Shown: positions 41,472-50,235 of the stretch, in pieces
Numbering within the stretch: the first letter of the stretch is position 1
Layout: each line of letters begins with the position of its first letter
Assembly: GCA_903926385.1 (NCBI GenBank)
Contig: CAIYIS010000009.1
Span: 54,466-118,465 of the forward strand
Source: an uncultured Bacteroidota bacterium
Lineage (GTDB): Bacteria > Bacteroidota > Bacteroidia > 2-12-FULL-35-15
Length of the DNA stretch: 64,000 bases
Reading direction: 5' to 3'
Made by a program: the position numbers and the translations under genes
The notes under the pieces: generated by a model
Told to the model about the DNA's origin: nothing
Databases searched by the model: none
Seen by the model: the letters and a program-made list of their open reading frames with translations, nothing else

Positions 41472-41846
41472 ATGAAATTAAAGTTTTTTTTAACCATAAT
41501 AATAATAATATATACAAAGGTTTTTGTATTTGCTCAATCAGGCGAACAACCTTTTCATTTGCAGAAGGCCTTTAATGATACTATACATCGTGCGGATATT
41601 AAGAAAAATCTGGAACTTCTTTCCGATAACCCAAATATTAAGGTTGCTTCATTTAATTTAGATGTGAAGTATACTACTTTTCTGTTTACCGAAAATTCTA
41701 CTACAAATAAAATCACAAAAGACATGGTAAATATTATTAAAAATCTAAATGGAAGTAATAATTTTTTTATGATCAGCAAAATTGTTGTGATGGATGGGGG
41801 TACCACAATTACACACGATGGGTTTAAAGTATACGTAGTCGATTAA
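41472..41846 (+). CDS. Small secreted protein, GldM-C-terminal-like beta domain (paralogue A)
   Basis: 124 residues; signal peptide MKLKFFLTIIIIIYTKVFVFAQ. The mature part has FHLQKAFNDT and NLELLSDNPNIKVASFNLDV followed by ENSTTNKITKDMVNIIKNLN and FFMISKIVVMDGGTT. This pattern (strand, 'NxIT..M...I..L', 'F..I.....DG') recalls the C-terminal beta domains of the gliding/T9SS protein GldM; it is a visual match only. It shares FHxxKAxNDT and NLELxSDxP with the product of 42106, so the two are paralogues. A CRP-like site lies upstream. Confidence 0.65.
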   Translation: MKLKFFLTIIIIIYTKVFVFAQSGEQPFHLQKAFNDTIHRADIKKNLELLSDNPNIKVASFNLDVKYTTFLFTENSTTNKITKDMVNIIKNLNGSNNFFMISKIVVMDGGTTITHDGFKVYVVD

Positions 41847-42105
41847 TAGGAATGTTCATAATAGGATTCAATATAATCACATTTTTCGTCTGTGTAAAAT
41901 ACATAACGACTCAAGAAATTTGATTCGGCTTCACACATTGATGTTAGATACTACTTCCTTTATTATCTTCACTATTTAATAATTCTAATTGTTGACACTT
42001 GGAGTTTTGGATGTTTTCGAATTTGTTTAAGAATTTCATTAAAATTTATTTGCTTTAGAAAGGTACAGTGACATATAGGATTTCAAGTAAAAGTATTTTT
42101 AATTT

Positions 42106-42435
42106 ATGAAAAAGCAATCCCTCCTTTTTATATTAATTTTGTTAATTTCTAATCAATTTTGTAAGTCTCAATCAAAAGAAACTAACTTCTTTCATTTTGA
42201 CAAAGCCGAAAATGACACTTTGAGGCACCTTGGCTTAACAGAAAACCTAGAGTTGAAAAGCGATGTGCCTTCGAATGTTGTGAAGGGTTATTTTGTAAGG
42301 ATTTTAATTAGAAAGCAATTTGTTGAAGTGCCAATTTCTGAATCCAGAATAGGTGTGCAAGTCATTAACTTTTACAATGAAATAAAACCCAGGCCTAAAT
42401 CGTTTGAGATAGAAAATATAACATATCATCTATAG
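42106..42435 (+). CDS. Small secreted protein (paralogue B, shorter C-terminus)
   Basis: 109 residues; signal peptide MKKQSLLFILILLISNQFCKSQ. The segment FHFDKAENDTLRHLGL and NLELKSDVPSNVVKGYF matches paralogue A at 41472, as does IGVQVINFYNEIKPRPKSFEIENITY to its helix-strand. It stops where paralogue A continues with DGGTT and a last strand, so about 16 residues are missing at the C-terminus: either a natural variant or a decaying copy. 259 bp separate the two genes; no clear TAnnTTTG element precedes this one. Confidence 0.55.
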   Translation: MKKQSLLFILILLISNQFCKSQSKETNFFHFDKAENDTLRHLGLTENLELKSDVPSNVVKGYFVRILIRKQFVEVPISESRIGVQVINFYNEIKPRPKSFEIENITYHL

Positions 42436-42558
42436 AAAATGGAAAGGAGACGAAATACAAAGGTTTTATATTGTATTTTAAATAGAAAAACAAATATTCA
42501 TTTGGAGCAAACATAACAGTCAATTGAACTTCAAAAATTAATGTGTCTCAAAAAAATC

Positions 42559-42566
42559 TACCTTTG
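42559..42566 (+). promoter_or_regulatory. -7 promoter element (TACCTTTG) of the Reg_prop/SpoIIE gene
   Basis: TACCTTTGTC, 16 bp before ATG 42583, predicting a short leader of about 10 nt. Confidence 0.55.
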
Positions 42567-42582
42567 TCTACAAACACACTAA

Positions 42583-45500
42583 ATGACTCATCTCACTAGG
42601 AAATTTCTATTCCGACAATATTTTTGTTTGGCTTATTGGATAATAACAGGTTTAATTGTCAGTGCCCAAGATTACCGTTTTAGCAAGATTACTCAAGGAG
42701 AAGGACTCTCTCAAGGGGTTGTGAATTGCATTCTTCAAGATAGCAGAGGTTTTATGTGGTTTGGAACACAAGATGGACTCAACAGATATGATGGGTATGA
42801 AATCAAGGTGTTTAAACATGTTCCTGGCGACACTAATTCTCTTTCCAATAATTTAATTTTCTCACTATACGAGGACAATAACAATACGCTTTGGATAGGT
42901 ACTTCTGGAGGGGGATTGGATGAATATAATTTAAGTACTGGTAAATTTAAATCCCATCTTCACAGTAATTCGGATAAGAACTCAATAAGTGATGATAGGG
43001 TATATTTTACCATTTTAGATCAAAAGAACAGACTTCTTGTTGGAACCGAAATTGGATTGGATGTTCTTGATTTGAAAAAGAATAAATTTTCATCTCTTTT
43101 AAATACTAAACTTAATTATAATTCCTTATTCAGAGACAGGCCACAATGTGCCATAATTGGAAAAGATGGACGAGTGTGGGTTGGAACCTATGGAGGCGGT
43201 ATTAATTCTTATGACCCAAGAACAGGTAATTTTAAAAATTATCGTCAACCTGTTGACCCGGAAGATAAGTCGGAGGAAAATGTGAACCTTGTCAGATCAA
43301 TCTACGAAGATGAATTGGGTGTGCTGGTGATTGGTACTTTTGGAAAGGGTATTCAGTTTTTTGATACTCATTCAAATTCTTTTATTAAACAATTTCATCA
43401 TGTTCCTGCTGATCAGCGTAGCTTATCGAATGACAGAATTGTAAGTATAACAAAAGATGGAAACGGTCTTTTGTGGATAGGAACATTCGGAAACGGAATC
43501 GATTTATATAATAAAAAGACCGGTCTTTTTAAACATCTAACGTTTGATGAAAAAAAAGAAGATGGGTTAAACTGCAATACCATAAGATGCATTTACCATG
43601 ATGTTTCAGGTGCGGTTTGGATAGGAACAGAGGGAGGAGGACTTAACGTGTACTTCCCTAATACAAGTCGTTTTCGGAACATCAAAAAAACAATGAACTC
43701 AGAAAATAGCCTAAAAAGCAGTACAATTTTTGCGGTCCTTCAGGACAAGGATAGCCTCCTTTGGATAGGCACCGATAAAGGAGGTTTGTCAACTCTTGAT
43801 TTGAAAACAGAAGTTTATCGTCATTATCCGGAATTATCTCCGGGTATCAACAATTCAATACTGTCGCTTTGCGAAAGTACTGATGGTGAAATATGGGTAG
43901 GGACAACCGCAAATGGATTGTGTTCGTACGATAAAAGAACAAAAGAAATAATATGGTATGATGAATTTGAATCCACGAACTCAAATATGATACTTAATAT
44001 TCTGCAGGATTCGCAAAAAAACATTTGGGTATCTACTTACGGAGCTGGAGTATTTGTGTATGACAATTTAAAACGAAAATTCAGAAATTATACACTCGAC
44101 AAAAAAGGATTGAATTCTAAAAATGTTTATGTGACTTTTGAAGATAAACAACACAATATTTGGATTGGGACAGATGGGGGAGGTGTAAATAAATGGGATC
44201 CAATAAAAGGTGCTTTTACCTATTATTTACATAACGAAAAGGACAAAAAGAGCCTCAGCTCAAATACTATTCTTTCTATTAATCAGGATACGGTTGGGAA
44301 TATTTGGTTTGGTACCAATTGTGGTTTAGACAAATTTAATCCGCTAACAGGAGGTTTTGATTTGTATTTTGAGAAGGACGGTTTGCCAAATGATGTGATA
44401 TACTCTATACTTATTGATAAGCGAGGAAATTTGTGGATGAGTACTAATAATGGCATTTCAAAATTTAATCCCTATGTCGAAAATGAAACTGGAACGGCAT
44501 TCACTAATTATAATCTAAGCAACGGACTCCAAGGTGTTGAATATAATCAGGGAGCATACTTTAAAAGTAAATCAGGCGAATTGTATATGGGCGGAGAAAA
44601 CGGCCTCGATGTCTTCAACCCAAATGAAACGAATAATAATCTGATTCCCCCTCCAGTTCATCTCACATCGTTCAAACGTTCAGGTAAAGAGGTGCCCTTA
44701 GATTCTATGATTTATGATAAAAAAAAACTGGAACTTTCTTGGAAGGACAATTTCTTTTCTTTTGACTTTGTCGCTTTGGATTACCAATTGTCCGGTAAGG
44801 TAAAATTTAAGTATAAACTTGAGGGAGTTGATGAAGATTGGTCACATCCGACTACCCAGCGTACGGCAAGTTATACTCAGTTGAAGGGTGGTACGTATAC
44901 TTTTAAAGTGGTAGCTTCAAATTCTGAAGGTCTTTGGGAGGAAAAGGGGGCTTCAATAATCATTCATATAATTCCTCCCTTCTGGCAAACGAAATGGTTT
45001 TATTCAATTTGCGTGTTATTGACTATTGCCGTCTTTTGGGGAGTCTTTAAATTCAGAACTCGTATTATTTTAAGGGAAAATAGAATTCTAGAAGAAAAGG
45101 TAGAAGAAAGAACTTTGGAACTTGCACAAAAAAACAAAGACATTACGAGTTCCATCGAATATGCGAAACGAATTCAATTAGCTACACTCCCCCCCTTGGA
45201 GCAGATTTACAAAAATTTTCCGGACTCTTTTGTTTTTTATAAACCAAAAGATATCGTAAGCGGAGATTTCTATTGGTTTGGAGTGAAAGATAAAAAAAAG
45301 ATTGTTGCTGTGGTAGATTGTACTGGACATGGCGTTCCTGGAGCTTTCATGAGTATGATAGGGCATAATTTGTTAAATCAAATAGTAAATGAGAATGGAA
45401 CTACAAAACCTGATGAAATTCTATCTGCTTTGAACCAAGGAGTCCAATCTGCATTAAGACAAGGAAAAAACGTTGTTGAAACGAGTGATGGGATGGATGT

Positions 45501-45894
45501 GGCTATTTGCACAATCGACAACAATAAAAACGAATTGCAATTTGCGGGTGCGTTTCGCCCATTACTTATCATTAATGAAAGTGAACTTAAAAAGATCGAA
45601 GGAAATAAATTTCCAATTGGAGGAATGCAATTTGGAGATAAAAAACAATTTATTTGTCATGCCCTAAAAATGTCGAAAGGAGACACCATTTACTTAACTT
45701 CAGATGGTTATACAGATCAGTTTGGTGGAGTAAAAGGGAAAAAATTTATGGCAAAAAAATTTCATGAAATTCTGATTTCGATACAGGACAAAACGATGAA
45801 GGATCAAGCGATAATACTTGAACAAACTTTTAACGATTGGAGAGGAGATATCGATCAAGTGGATGACATCCTAATTTTAGGAATTAGAATTTGA
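42583..45894 (+). CDS. Membrane sensor phosphatase: Reg_prop beta-propellers, Y_Y_Y domain, SpoIIE PP2C domain
   Basis: 1103 residues. A signal/anchor (about 15-27) leads to two propellers of Reg_prop repeats (ILQDSRGFMWFGTQDGLNRY, TLWIGTSGGGLDEY, IWIGTDGGGVNKWD; about 30-690), then a Y_Y_Y domain (YKLEGVDEDW, 720-795) and one TM (WFYSICVLLTIAVFWGVF, about 806-823). A short coiled coil follows (ENRILEEKVEERTLELAQKN). The cytoplasmic C-terminus is a PP2C-like SpoIIE phosphatase: YKPKDIVSGDFYWFG (885), VVDCTGHGVPGAFMS (910), TSDGYTDQFGG and VDDILIL with metal-binding Asp residues. No histidine-kinase core. It probably dephosphorylates the SiaC-like protein encoded downstream after sensing a periplasmic ligand. 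Confidence 0.9.
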   Translation: MTHLTRKFLFRQYFCLAYWIITGLIVSAQDYRFSKITQGEGLSQGVVNCILQDSRGFMWFGTQDGLNRYDGYEIKVFKHVPGDTNSLSNNLIFSLYEDNNNTLWIGTSGGGLDEYNLSTGKFKSHLHSNSDKNSISDDRVYFTILDQKNRLLVGTEIGLDVLDLKKNKFSSLLNTKLNYNSLFRDRPQCAIIGKDGRVWVGTYGGGINSYDPRTGNFKNYRQPVDPEDKSEENVNLVRSIYEDELGVLVIGTFGKGIQFFDTHSNSFIKQFHHVPADQRSLSNDRIVSITKDGNGLLWIGTFGNGIDLYNKKTGLFKHLTFDEKKEDGLNCNTIRCIYHDVSGAVWIGTEGGGLNVYFPNTSRFRNIKKTMNSENSLKSSTIFAVLQDKDSLLWIGTDKGGLSTLDLKTEVYRHYPELSPGINNSILSLCESTDGEIWVGTTANGLCSYDKRTKEIIWYDEFESTNSNMILNILQDSQKNIWVSTYGAGVFVYDNLKRKFRNYTLDKKGLNSKNVYVTFEDKQHNIWIGTDGGGVNKWDPIKGAFTYYLHNEKDKKSLSSNTILSINQDTVGNIWFGTNCGLDKFNPLTGGFDLYFEKDGLPNDVIYSILIDKRGNLWMSTNNGISKFNPYVENETGTAFTNYNLSNGLQGVEYNQGAYFKSKSGELYMGGENGLDVFNPNETNNNLIPPPVHLTSFKRSGKEVPLDSMIYDKKKLELSWKDNFFSFDFVALDYQLSGKVKFKYKLEGVDEDWSHPTTQRTASYTQLKGGTYTFKVVASNSEGLWEEKGASIIIHIIPPFWQTKWFYSICVLLTIAVFWGVFKFRTRIILRENRILEEKVEERTLELAQKNKDITSSIEYAKRIQLATLPPLEQIYKNFPDSFVFYKPKDIVSGDFYWFGVKDKKKIVAVVDCTGHGVPGAFMSMIGHNLLNQIVNENGTTKPDEILSALNQGVQSALRQGKNVVETSDGMDVAICTIDNNKNELQFAGAFRPLLIINESELKKIEGNKFPIGGMQFGDKKQFICHALKMSKGDTIYLTSDGYTDQFGGVKGKKFMAKKFHEILISIQDKTMKDQAIILEQTFNDWRGDIDQVDDILILGIRI

Positions 45895-45903
45895 ATTCAT
45901 TAA

Positions 45904-45933
45904 TTGTTTATAAAATTATTTTTACTAAATTTG
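45904..45933 (+). promoter_or_regulatory. Full -33/-7 promoter (TTG - 19 bp - TAAATTTG)
   Basis: TTG at 45904-45906 and TAAATTTG at 45926-45933, canonical spacing; drives the lipoprotein gene at 45973. Confidence 0.65.
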
Positions 45934-45972
45934 CCATTTAATTACTAAAAATAACAGCTATAATTTGTCTAA

Positions 45973-46791
45973 ATGAAAAGATTTCTTGTTTCTCTTTCTA
46001 TCATAAGTATTGGGTTTTCTTGTTTGTTTATTGAGTCCTGTAAAAAGGAAACACCAGATACTGAAACCCAGTCTTCATTAGACAACGCCATTTGTGAGGG
46101 AGAGTTTAACAAAAGTTTACCCATAATAAATAGTATTGCAATAACAGAACAAGGTGTGAAAAGTAATCGTACTTCAGGTCCTTCTGTTTCATTAAGTGAT
46201 ACTACCTTGGGTTTCCCGATTACTATGACAATTGATTATGGAACTATTGGAATTGAAGACTCGATTGATCATAAAGTTCGAAAGGGGCAAATTGTCGTAA
46301 GATTCAATGATCATTGGCATTCTTCAGGAGCAAAAGCAATAGTGAAACTGCTTGATTATTACGTTGCTAATAGTACTAATGGTGAATTTTATAGGTATTC
46401 TGTTGATAGCATGATATTAACCCATAATTTAACTTCCTTCAGCAATACTGTTATCAATGGTAAGTGTTCAGGGCCAAGTTATACTTTGTATTGGAGTTCT
46501 AGTCGTGCCATGACTCAAACTGAAGGGTATACTACACCTTTAAATACATTGGATGATGTTTTCTCAACTTCTGGTAATTCAACCGGAAAGGATCGAAATG
46601 GGAAAAATTATACCGTAAAGATTAATTCACCAATTATTAAACGTATGGCTTGTCCTTACATGGAATCAGGAACTTTGGATATTACACCAGAAGGTTCAAC
46701 GGTTCGTACTATTGATTATGGTAATGGAACATGTGACAGTAAGGCAACTATTACTATAAATGGAAATACTTTTGCTTTTAATATGAATTAA
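45973..46791 (+). CDS. Lipoprotein of unknown function
   Basis: 272 residues. Lipobox CLFIESC (Cys23) followed by KKETPDTET, an acidic/polar tail typical of Bacteroidota lipoproteins. The mature protein is beta-rich: TTLGFPITMTIDYGTIGIED, RKGQIVVRFNDHWHSSGAK, YTLYWSSSRAMTQ, KNYTVKINSPIIKRMACPYM, STVRTIDYGNGTCDSKATIT. No named family recognised. The NxTxDYGxG pattern recurs in several surface lipoproteins. It sits between the phosphatase gene and siaB/siaC homologues but has its own promoter, so it may be a functional partner or an insertion into the module. Confidence 0.7.
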   Translation: MKRFLVSLSIISIGFSCLFIESCKKETPDTETQSSLDNAICEGEFNKSLPIINSIAITEQGVKSNRTSGPSVSLSDTTLGFPITMTIDYGTIGIEDSIDHKVRKGQIVVRFNDHWHSSGAKAIVKLLDYYVANSTNGEFYRYSVDSMILTHNLTSFSNTVINGKCSGPSYTLYWSSSRAMTQTEGYTTPLNTLDDVFSTSGNSTGKDRNGKNYTVKINSPIIKRMACPYMESGTLDITPEGSTVRTIDYGNGTCDSKATITINGNTFAFNMN

Positions 46792-46817
46792 TATTTAACA
46801 AATAATTTGTAAAAATT

Positions 46818-46831
46818 ATCAGTTAACTGAT
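46818..46831. promoter_or_regulatory. Perfect 14-bp palindrome, candidate operator of the siaB-like gene
   Basis: ATCAGTTAACTGAT equals its own reverse complement. Its centre is about 41 bp upstream of the start predicted from TATATTTG (46852-46859), the usual position of a class II activator. Confidence 0.4.
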
Positions 46832-46851
46832 TATTGAATAAAACTTATTTA

Positions 46852-46859
46852 TATATTTG
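46852..46859 (+). promoter_or_regulatory. -7 promoter element (TATATTTG) of the siaB-siaC-like pair
   Basis: TATATTTGCTC, predicted start near 46866, leader about 45 nt. A TTG at 46834 is spaced 15 bp, shorter than normal. Confidence 0.55.
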
Positions 46860-46910
46860 CTCAATCCAATTCAAGGAAATAAAATTTGAAGGACCTAAAA
46901 AGCGTTTAGA

Positions 46911-47453
46911 ATGTTAAACATTTATGAATTTTACGATAAAATGGAGCGTAATAATATTATGCTTTCTTTTAAAGGAGATATTACCTCTGAATTATTGACT
47001 TCAGTTCTTCAGATTATGGAATCGAAATTGGATACCCTCCAAGAAGAACCCAAAATTAAGAAGAAGGTTTATAATGTCTTGGTAGAATGTCTTCAGAACC
47101 TCTACCATCACTTGGATGAAGTGGCGCAAGATCAAAATGAAAAAATTCGTTCTGCCATTTTTATGATTGGCAAAATTGATAACTCTTACAATATTATTAC
47201 TGGAAATTATATCAAAAATTCAAATATCGAGGGTTTAAAAAAACGACTTGATGACATTAATATTCTTACCAAAGAAGAATTGAAAGAATATTACAAATTT
47301 GTTTTGAATAATGGAGAGATGTCATTGAAAGGCGGTGGAGGTCTCGGTATGATTGACATTGCACGAAAAACAGGTCAGAAATTAAATTTCGATTTCGCAC
47401 CAGTTGATGAAAATTATTCGTTTTTTAGCTTAAACATTAAAATATCACAATAA
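46911..47453 (+). CDS. SiaB-family protein kinase
   Basis: 180 residues, cytoplasmic. It resembles SiaB (DUF6272), the kinase of the Pseudomonas SiaABCD signalling pathway, an ATP-binding protein of the GHKL type. Visible: N-box-like VLVECLQNLYHH (about 60-71) and a glycine-rich lid GGGGLGMIDIARK (about 142-154). In Pseudomonas SiaB phosphorylates SiaC on Thr68 and the SiaA phosphatase removes the phosphate. Here the likely target gene follows 16 bp downstream and a SpoIIE-domain phosphatase lies upstream. Confidence 0.85.
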   Translation: MLNIYEFYDKMERNNIMLSFKGDITSELLTSVLQIMESKLDTLQEEPKIKKKVYNVLVECLQNLYHHLDEVAQDQNEKIRSAIFMIGKIDNSYNIITGNYIKNSNIEGLKKRLDDINILTKEELKEYYKFVLNNGEMSLKGGGGLGMIDIARKTGQKLNFDFAPVDENYSFFSLNIKISQ

Positions 47454-47469
47454 CACACAAAATAAAGTC

Positions 47470-47850
47470 ATGGAAAAAATATCAATCGAAGGAACACCAA
47501 AAACCCCTACTATTACGTTCGATACAGCAAAAGGTTTTTTAGAAATTAAAGGACGTTCAATCCCCGAAAACTCAATTGAGTTTTATAAGCCCTTGGTGGA
47601 TTGGCTAGAAAAATATTCAGGAAAACCACAGTCAGTAACCAGTGTTAATATACAGTTGGAGTATTTTAACACTAGCTCATCAAAATGCATTTTAGATGTT
47701 TTTAAAAAGTTAGAAGCAATCAATAAAGGAGGAAGCGCTGTAACCATCAATTGGTATTACGAAGAGGATGATGAAGATATGTTGGAAGCTGGTGAAGATT
47801 ACCAAGCAATAATCAACGTGCCTTTTAAAATGGTCTTAGTAGAGGAATAA
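47470..47850 (+). CDS. SiaC-family regulatory phosphoprotein (DUF1987)
   Basis: 126 residues. Typical DUF1987 pattern: IEGTPKTPTITFDTAKGFLEIKGRSIPEN at the N-terminus, then QLEYFNTSSSKCILDVFKKL (63-82) and VTINWYYEEDDEDMLEAGEDY. Thr68, in the FNTSS motif, corresponds by motif and by number to the Thr68 that SiaB phosphorylates in Pseudomonas SiaC. It acts as a partner switch: the unphosphorylated form binds a downstream enzyme, a diguanylate cyclase in Pseudomonas. No GGDEF gene is in this window, so the output partner is unknown. A 20-bp-stem terminator follows. Confidence 0.9.
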   Translation: MEKISIEGTPKTPTITFDTAKGFLEIKGRSIPENSIEFYKPLVDWLEKYSGKPQSVTSVNIQLEYFNTSSSKCILDVFKKLEAINKGGSAVTINWYYEEDDEDMLEAGEDYQAIINVPFKMVLVEE

Positions 47851-47863
47851 TTTATTATTCTAC

Positions 47864-47910
47864 AAAAGCAAAGGGGATAAAAATATTAGGTTTTTATCCC
47901 CTTTGCTTTT
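47864..47910. terminator. Strong bidirectional terminator (20-bp stem)
   Basis: 47864-47883 pairs perfectly with 47891-47910 around a 7-nt loop; A- and T-tracts at both ends let it serve the siaC-like gene and the convergent LysE gene. Confidence 0.92.
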
Positions 47911-47914
47911 AAAT

Positions 47915-48553
47915 CTACTTTGCGAAATAATGATTGTAAATAAGTACAAAACCAAAGATTACAAGAATGGACCCTGTAATGTAATTAATGAAGGTCATCA
48001 ACCTGTCCGTTAAGTATACTTTTATTTTCCCTGCCAAATATACTTTGGATAGTTCAACACACAATACTGCTCCAAGTACGATTGAAAAGAAAATGAACAT
48101 CTTTATAAAAGAATAATCCAACGATTTACTCACTGCTGTTACGTTTCCTAACCAAAGAAACCAAACGGTTGGGTTAAACAAATTGAGAACAAATCCTTTC
48201 ATAATCATCAGCATCGGATGAGGTGCCTGATAATCGAGATCAATCGTTGTTTCGGCTTTTGAAACATGTTTTTTAAAGTAAAACGCTCCGAACACAATTA
48301 GAATGATTCCTCCAATTATTGCAGAAAATGTTTGTGCTTTTTCAGAATGTAATAAGTTGATAGCGCCAAAATGAACAAGCAAACAGATAAGAATACAAAG
48401 AAAAAAATCACTTGAAACTATACCTATCGCAAGCAACGACCCTGGCTTATATCCGTATTTTATTCCCGTATTTATTAACGAAAAAAATGACGGACCAAAA
48501 GAAAAAGTCAGAAGCAAAATAATTATAATACCTTGGTATATTAGGCTAAACAT
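47915..48553 (-). CDS. LysE-family amino-acid/metabolite exporter
   Basis: 212 residues, six TM segments. The N-terminal GIIIILLLTFSFGPSFFSLINTGIKYGYKPG and the central PHPMLMIMKGFVLNLFNPTVWFLWLG are hallmarks of LysE/RhtB exporters. Substrate cannot be inferred. It follows the GH3-type ligase gene by 7 bp on the same strand, so they are likely co-transcribed. Confidence 0.88.
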   Translation of the reverse strand: MFSLIYQGIIIILLLTFSFGPSFFSLINTGIKYGYKPGSLLAIGIVSSDFFLCILICLLVHFGAINLLHSEKAQTFSAIIGGIILIVFGAFYFKKHVSKAETTIDLDYQAPHPMLMIMKGFVLNLFNPTVWFLWLGNVTAVSKSLDYSFIKMFIFFSIVLGAVLCVELSKVYLAGKIKVYLTDRLMTFINYITGSILVIFGFVLIYNHYFAK

Positions 48554-48560
48554 AATAAAT

Positions 48561-50096
48561 TTATTTTTTTTCGATTTCTTTTAAATAAGTTTGCCAATCG
48601 TTCAGTTGTTTGCTTTTTATTACCCTTGGGAATTTAAAAGCGGCTCCGAATTTTCCTATCTTATGCATATAATCATAGAACACATGCGATGGAAACACCT
48701 CTATAATTACTTCTTTCAACGCTGCACTTCTTTCCACTCGGTAATCATCGTTTAAGTTTTTTAATATTTCATCTATACGTGTTCTTAATAAATTAGCATC
48801 TACAATGTCGTCAGTGCCTATGTACCAGTGATGAGCAAAGAGTGTTTCGTAATTGACCCCTGCCACAGTAAATTCTTTAATGTTTATATTAAGCTCTTCC
48901 GACACCAGTTCCATAGCCCTATTCATATTGTCTTGAGATAGGTGCTCTCCACATAGACTCAAAAATTGTTTTGTTCTACCTGTTATAATTATTTCATGTA
49001 ACTCAGTGTTTGTAAATTTTATTACATCTCCAATTAAATAACGCCATGCTCCGGCACAAGTGGATAGGAGTAAAGCATATTCAACTCCTTCTTGAACTTC
49101 TCCAATGTGTAACGTTTCAGGCTTATCCACAATGGTTCCTTCTGAGTTAAAATTCTTTTCAGTGAAAGGAACAAATTCAAAAAATATTCCGTTGTTAAGT
49201 ATCATTCTGCAGGCATTTGCATCTATTCTGTCCTGATATGCGATGAATCCTTCAGAGGCAAGATAAGTGTCAAAAAATAAAATTGGTTTCCCAAGCAACA
49301 GATCAAACCCCTTTTTATATGGAGCGATAGAAACTCCTCCATGAACATACAGTGCAAGGTTGGGCCATATTTCATGAATATTATTTACTTTGTATTCTGC
49401 AATTATTTTTTCAAACAATATTTGCACCCAAGCCGGAACTCCAACAATAATGCCGATATCCCAGTCTTTGGCACTTTTTACAATCTCCTCCAGTTTGGTA
49501 TCCCAATCACGTTCTTTAGAAATTCTCTTGCCCGGTTTATAAAAATGCTGAAAATAAAACGGAATGTTTTTCACTTGAATCCCGCTCAAATCTCCTTCAA
49601 AATACGTCCCATTGTAATTTAAATGCGAGCTGCCTCCCAGCATCAACACTCCTTTTTCAAAATGTTCTTTTGGTAAATCAAAATGTCCTTGACGCATTAT
49701 CTGACGGATGTTTGATTTCTTAATCGCTCTCAACATGTCAGTTGTAACAGGAATATGTTTACTCGATGCTTCAGATGTACCCGAACTAAGTGCGAAATAT
49801 TTTACCTTTCCTGGCCAGCAAACAAACGATTCTCCGTGCAGTAATCGGTACCACCATTTCTTAAACATGGCATTATAATCATGTGTGCTTACTGTGCTCT
49901 GAAATGCAGCCACCACATCTTTTTCATTTAGTATTTTCGAGAAATTGTAATGTTCACCAAATGCCGTGAATTCAGCTTTTGTAAGCAGTTTTCGAAGAAC
50001 TTTTACCTGCTGTTTATACCCGTTTACCTTGCGTCTTTTAGGAATTCGGTCGCGTATTTCAAATGTTCGTTTTAATATAGAACCTAAAATGGCCAT
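48561..50096 (-). CDS. GH3-family acyl-adenylate-forming enzyme
   Basis: 511 residues. GH3 enzymes (named from plant auxin-conjugating proteins) activate carboxylates with ATP and often join them to amino acids. The bacterial pattern is visible: KYFALSSGTSEASSKHIPV (phosphate-binding loop), LYVHGGVSIAPYKKGF, FFDTYLASEGFIAYQ, WRYLIGDVIKFTN and ITGRTKQFLSLCGEHLSQDNMNRA. Substrate in Bacteroidota is unknown. The downstream LysE exporter could export an amino-acid conjugate; that link is inference. Confidence 0.9.
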   Translation of the reverse strand: MAILGSILKRTFEIRDRIPKRRKVNGYKQQVKVLRKLLTKAEFTAFGEHYNFSKILNEKDVVAAFQSTVSTHDYNAMFKKWWYRLLHGESFVCWPGKVKYFALSSGTSEASSKHIPVTTDMLRAIKKSNIRQIMRQGHFDLPKEHFEKGVLMLGGSSHLNYNGTYFEGDLSGIQVKNIPFYFQHFYKPGKRISKERDWDTKLEEIVKSAKDWDIGIIVGVPAWVQILFEKIIAEYKVNNIHEIWPNLALYVHGGVSIAPYKKGFDLLLGKPILFFDTYLASEGFIAYQDRIDANACRMILNNGIFFEFVPFTEKNFNSEGTIVDKPETLHIGEVQEGVEYALLLSTCAGAWRYLIGDVIKFTNTELHEIIITGRTKQFLSLCGEHLSQDNMNRAMELVSEELNINIKEFTVAGVNYETLFAHHWYIGTDDIVDANLLRTRIDEILKNLNDDYRVERSAALKEVIIEVFPSHVFYDYMHKIGKFGAAFKFPRVIKSKQLNDWQTYLKEIEKK

Positions 50097-50166
50097 TGCA
50101 CGTTAATTAATTTTTCACCAAAATAATAATTTATTCCTTTGTTCAGTTTGTTTTTATAAAAAAAGA

Positions 50167-50200
50167 AAAGCGACACAACGTTAAATTTTTGTGTCGCTTT
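50167..50200 (-). terminator. Terminator of the M42 peptidase gene
   Basis: A 12-bp stem AAAGCGACACAA/TTGTGTCGCTTT (50167-50178 with 50189-50200), with a T-tract following on the minus strand. Confidence 0.88.
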
Positions 50201-50235
50201 CCTCTTCACAGCCTCTTCTCAGTTACAGGCTGGTT

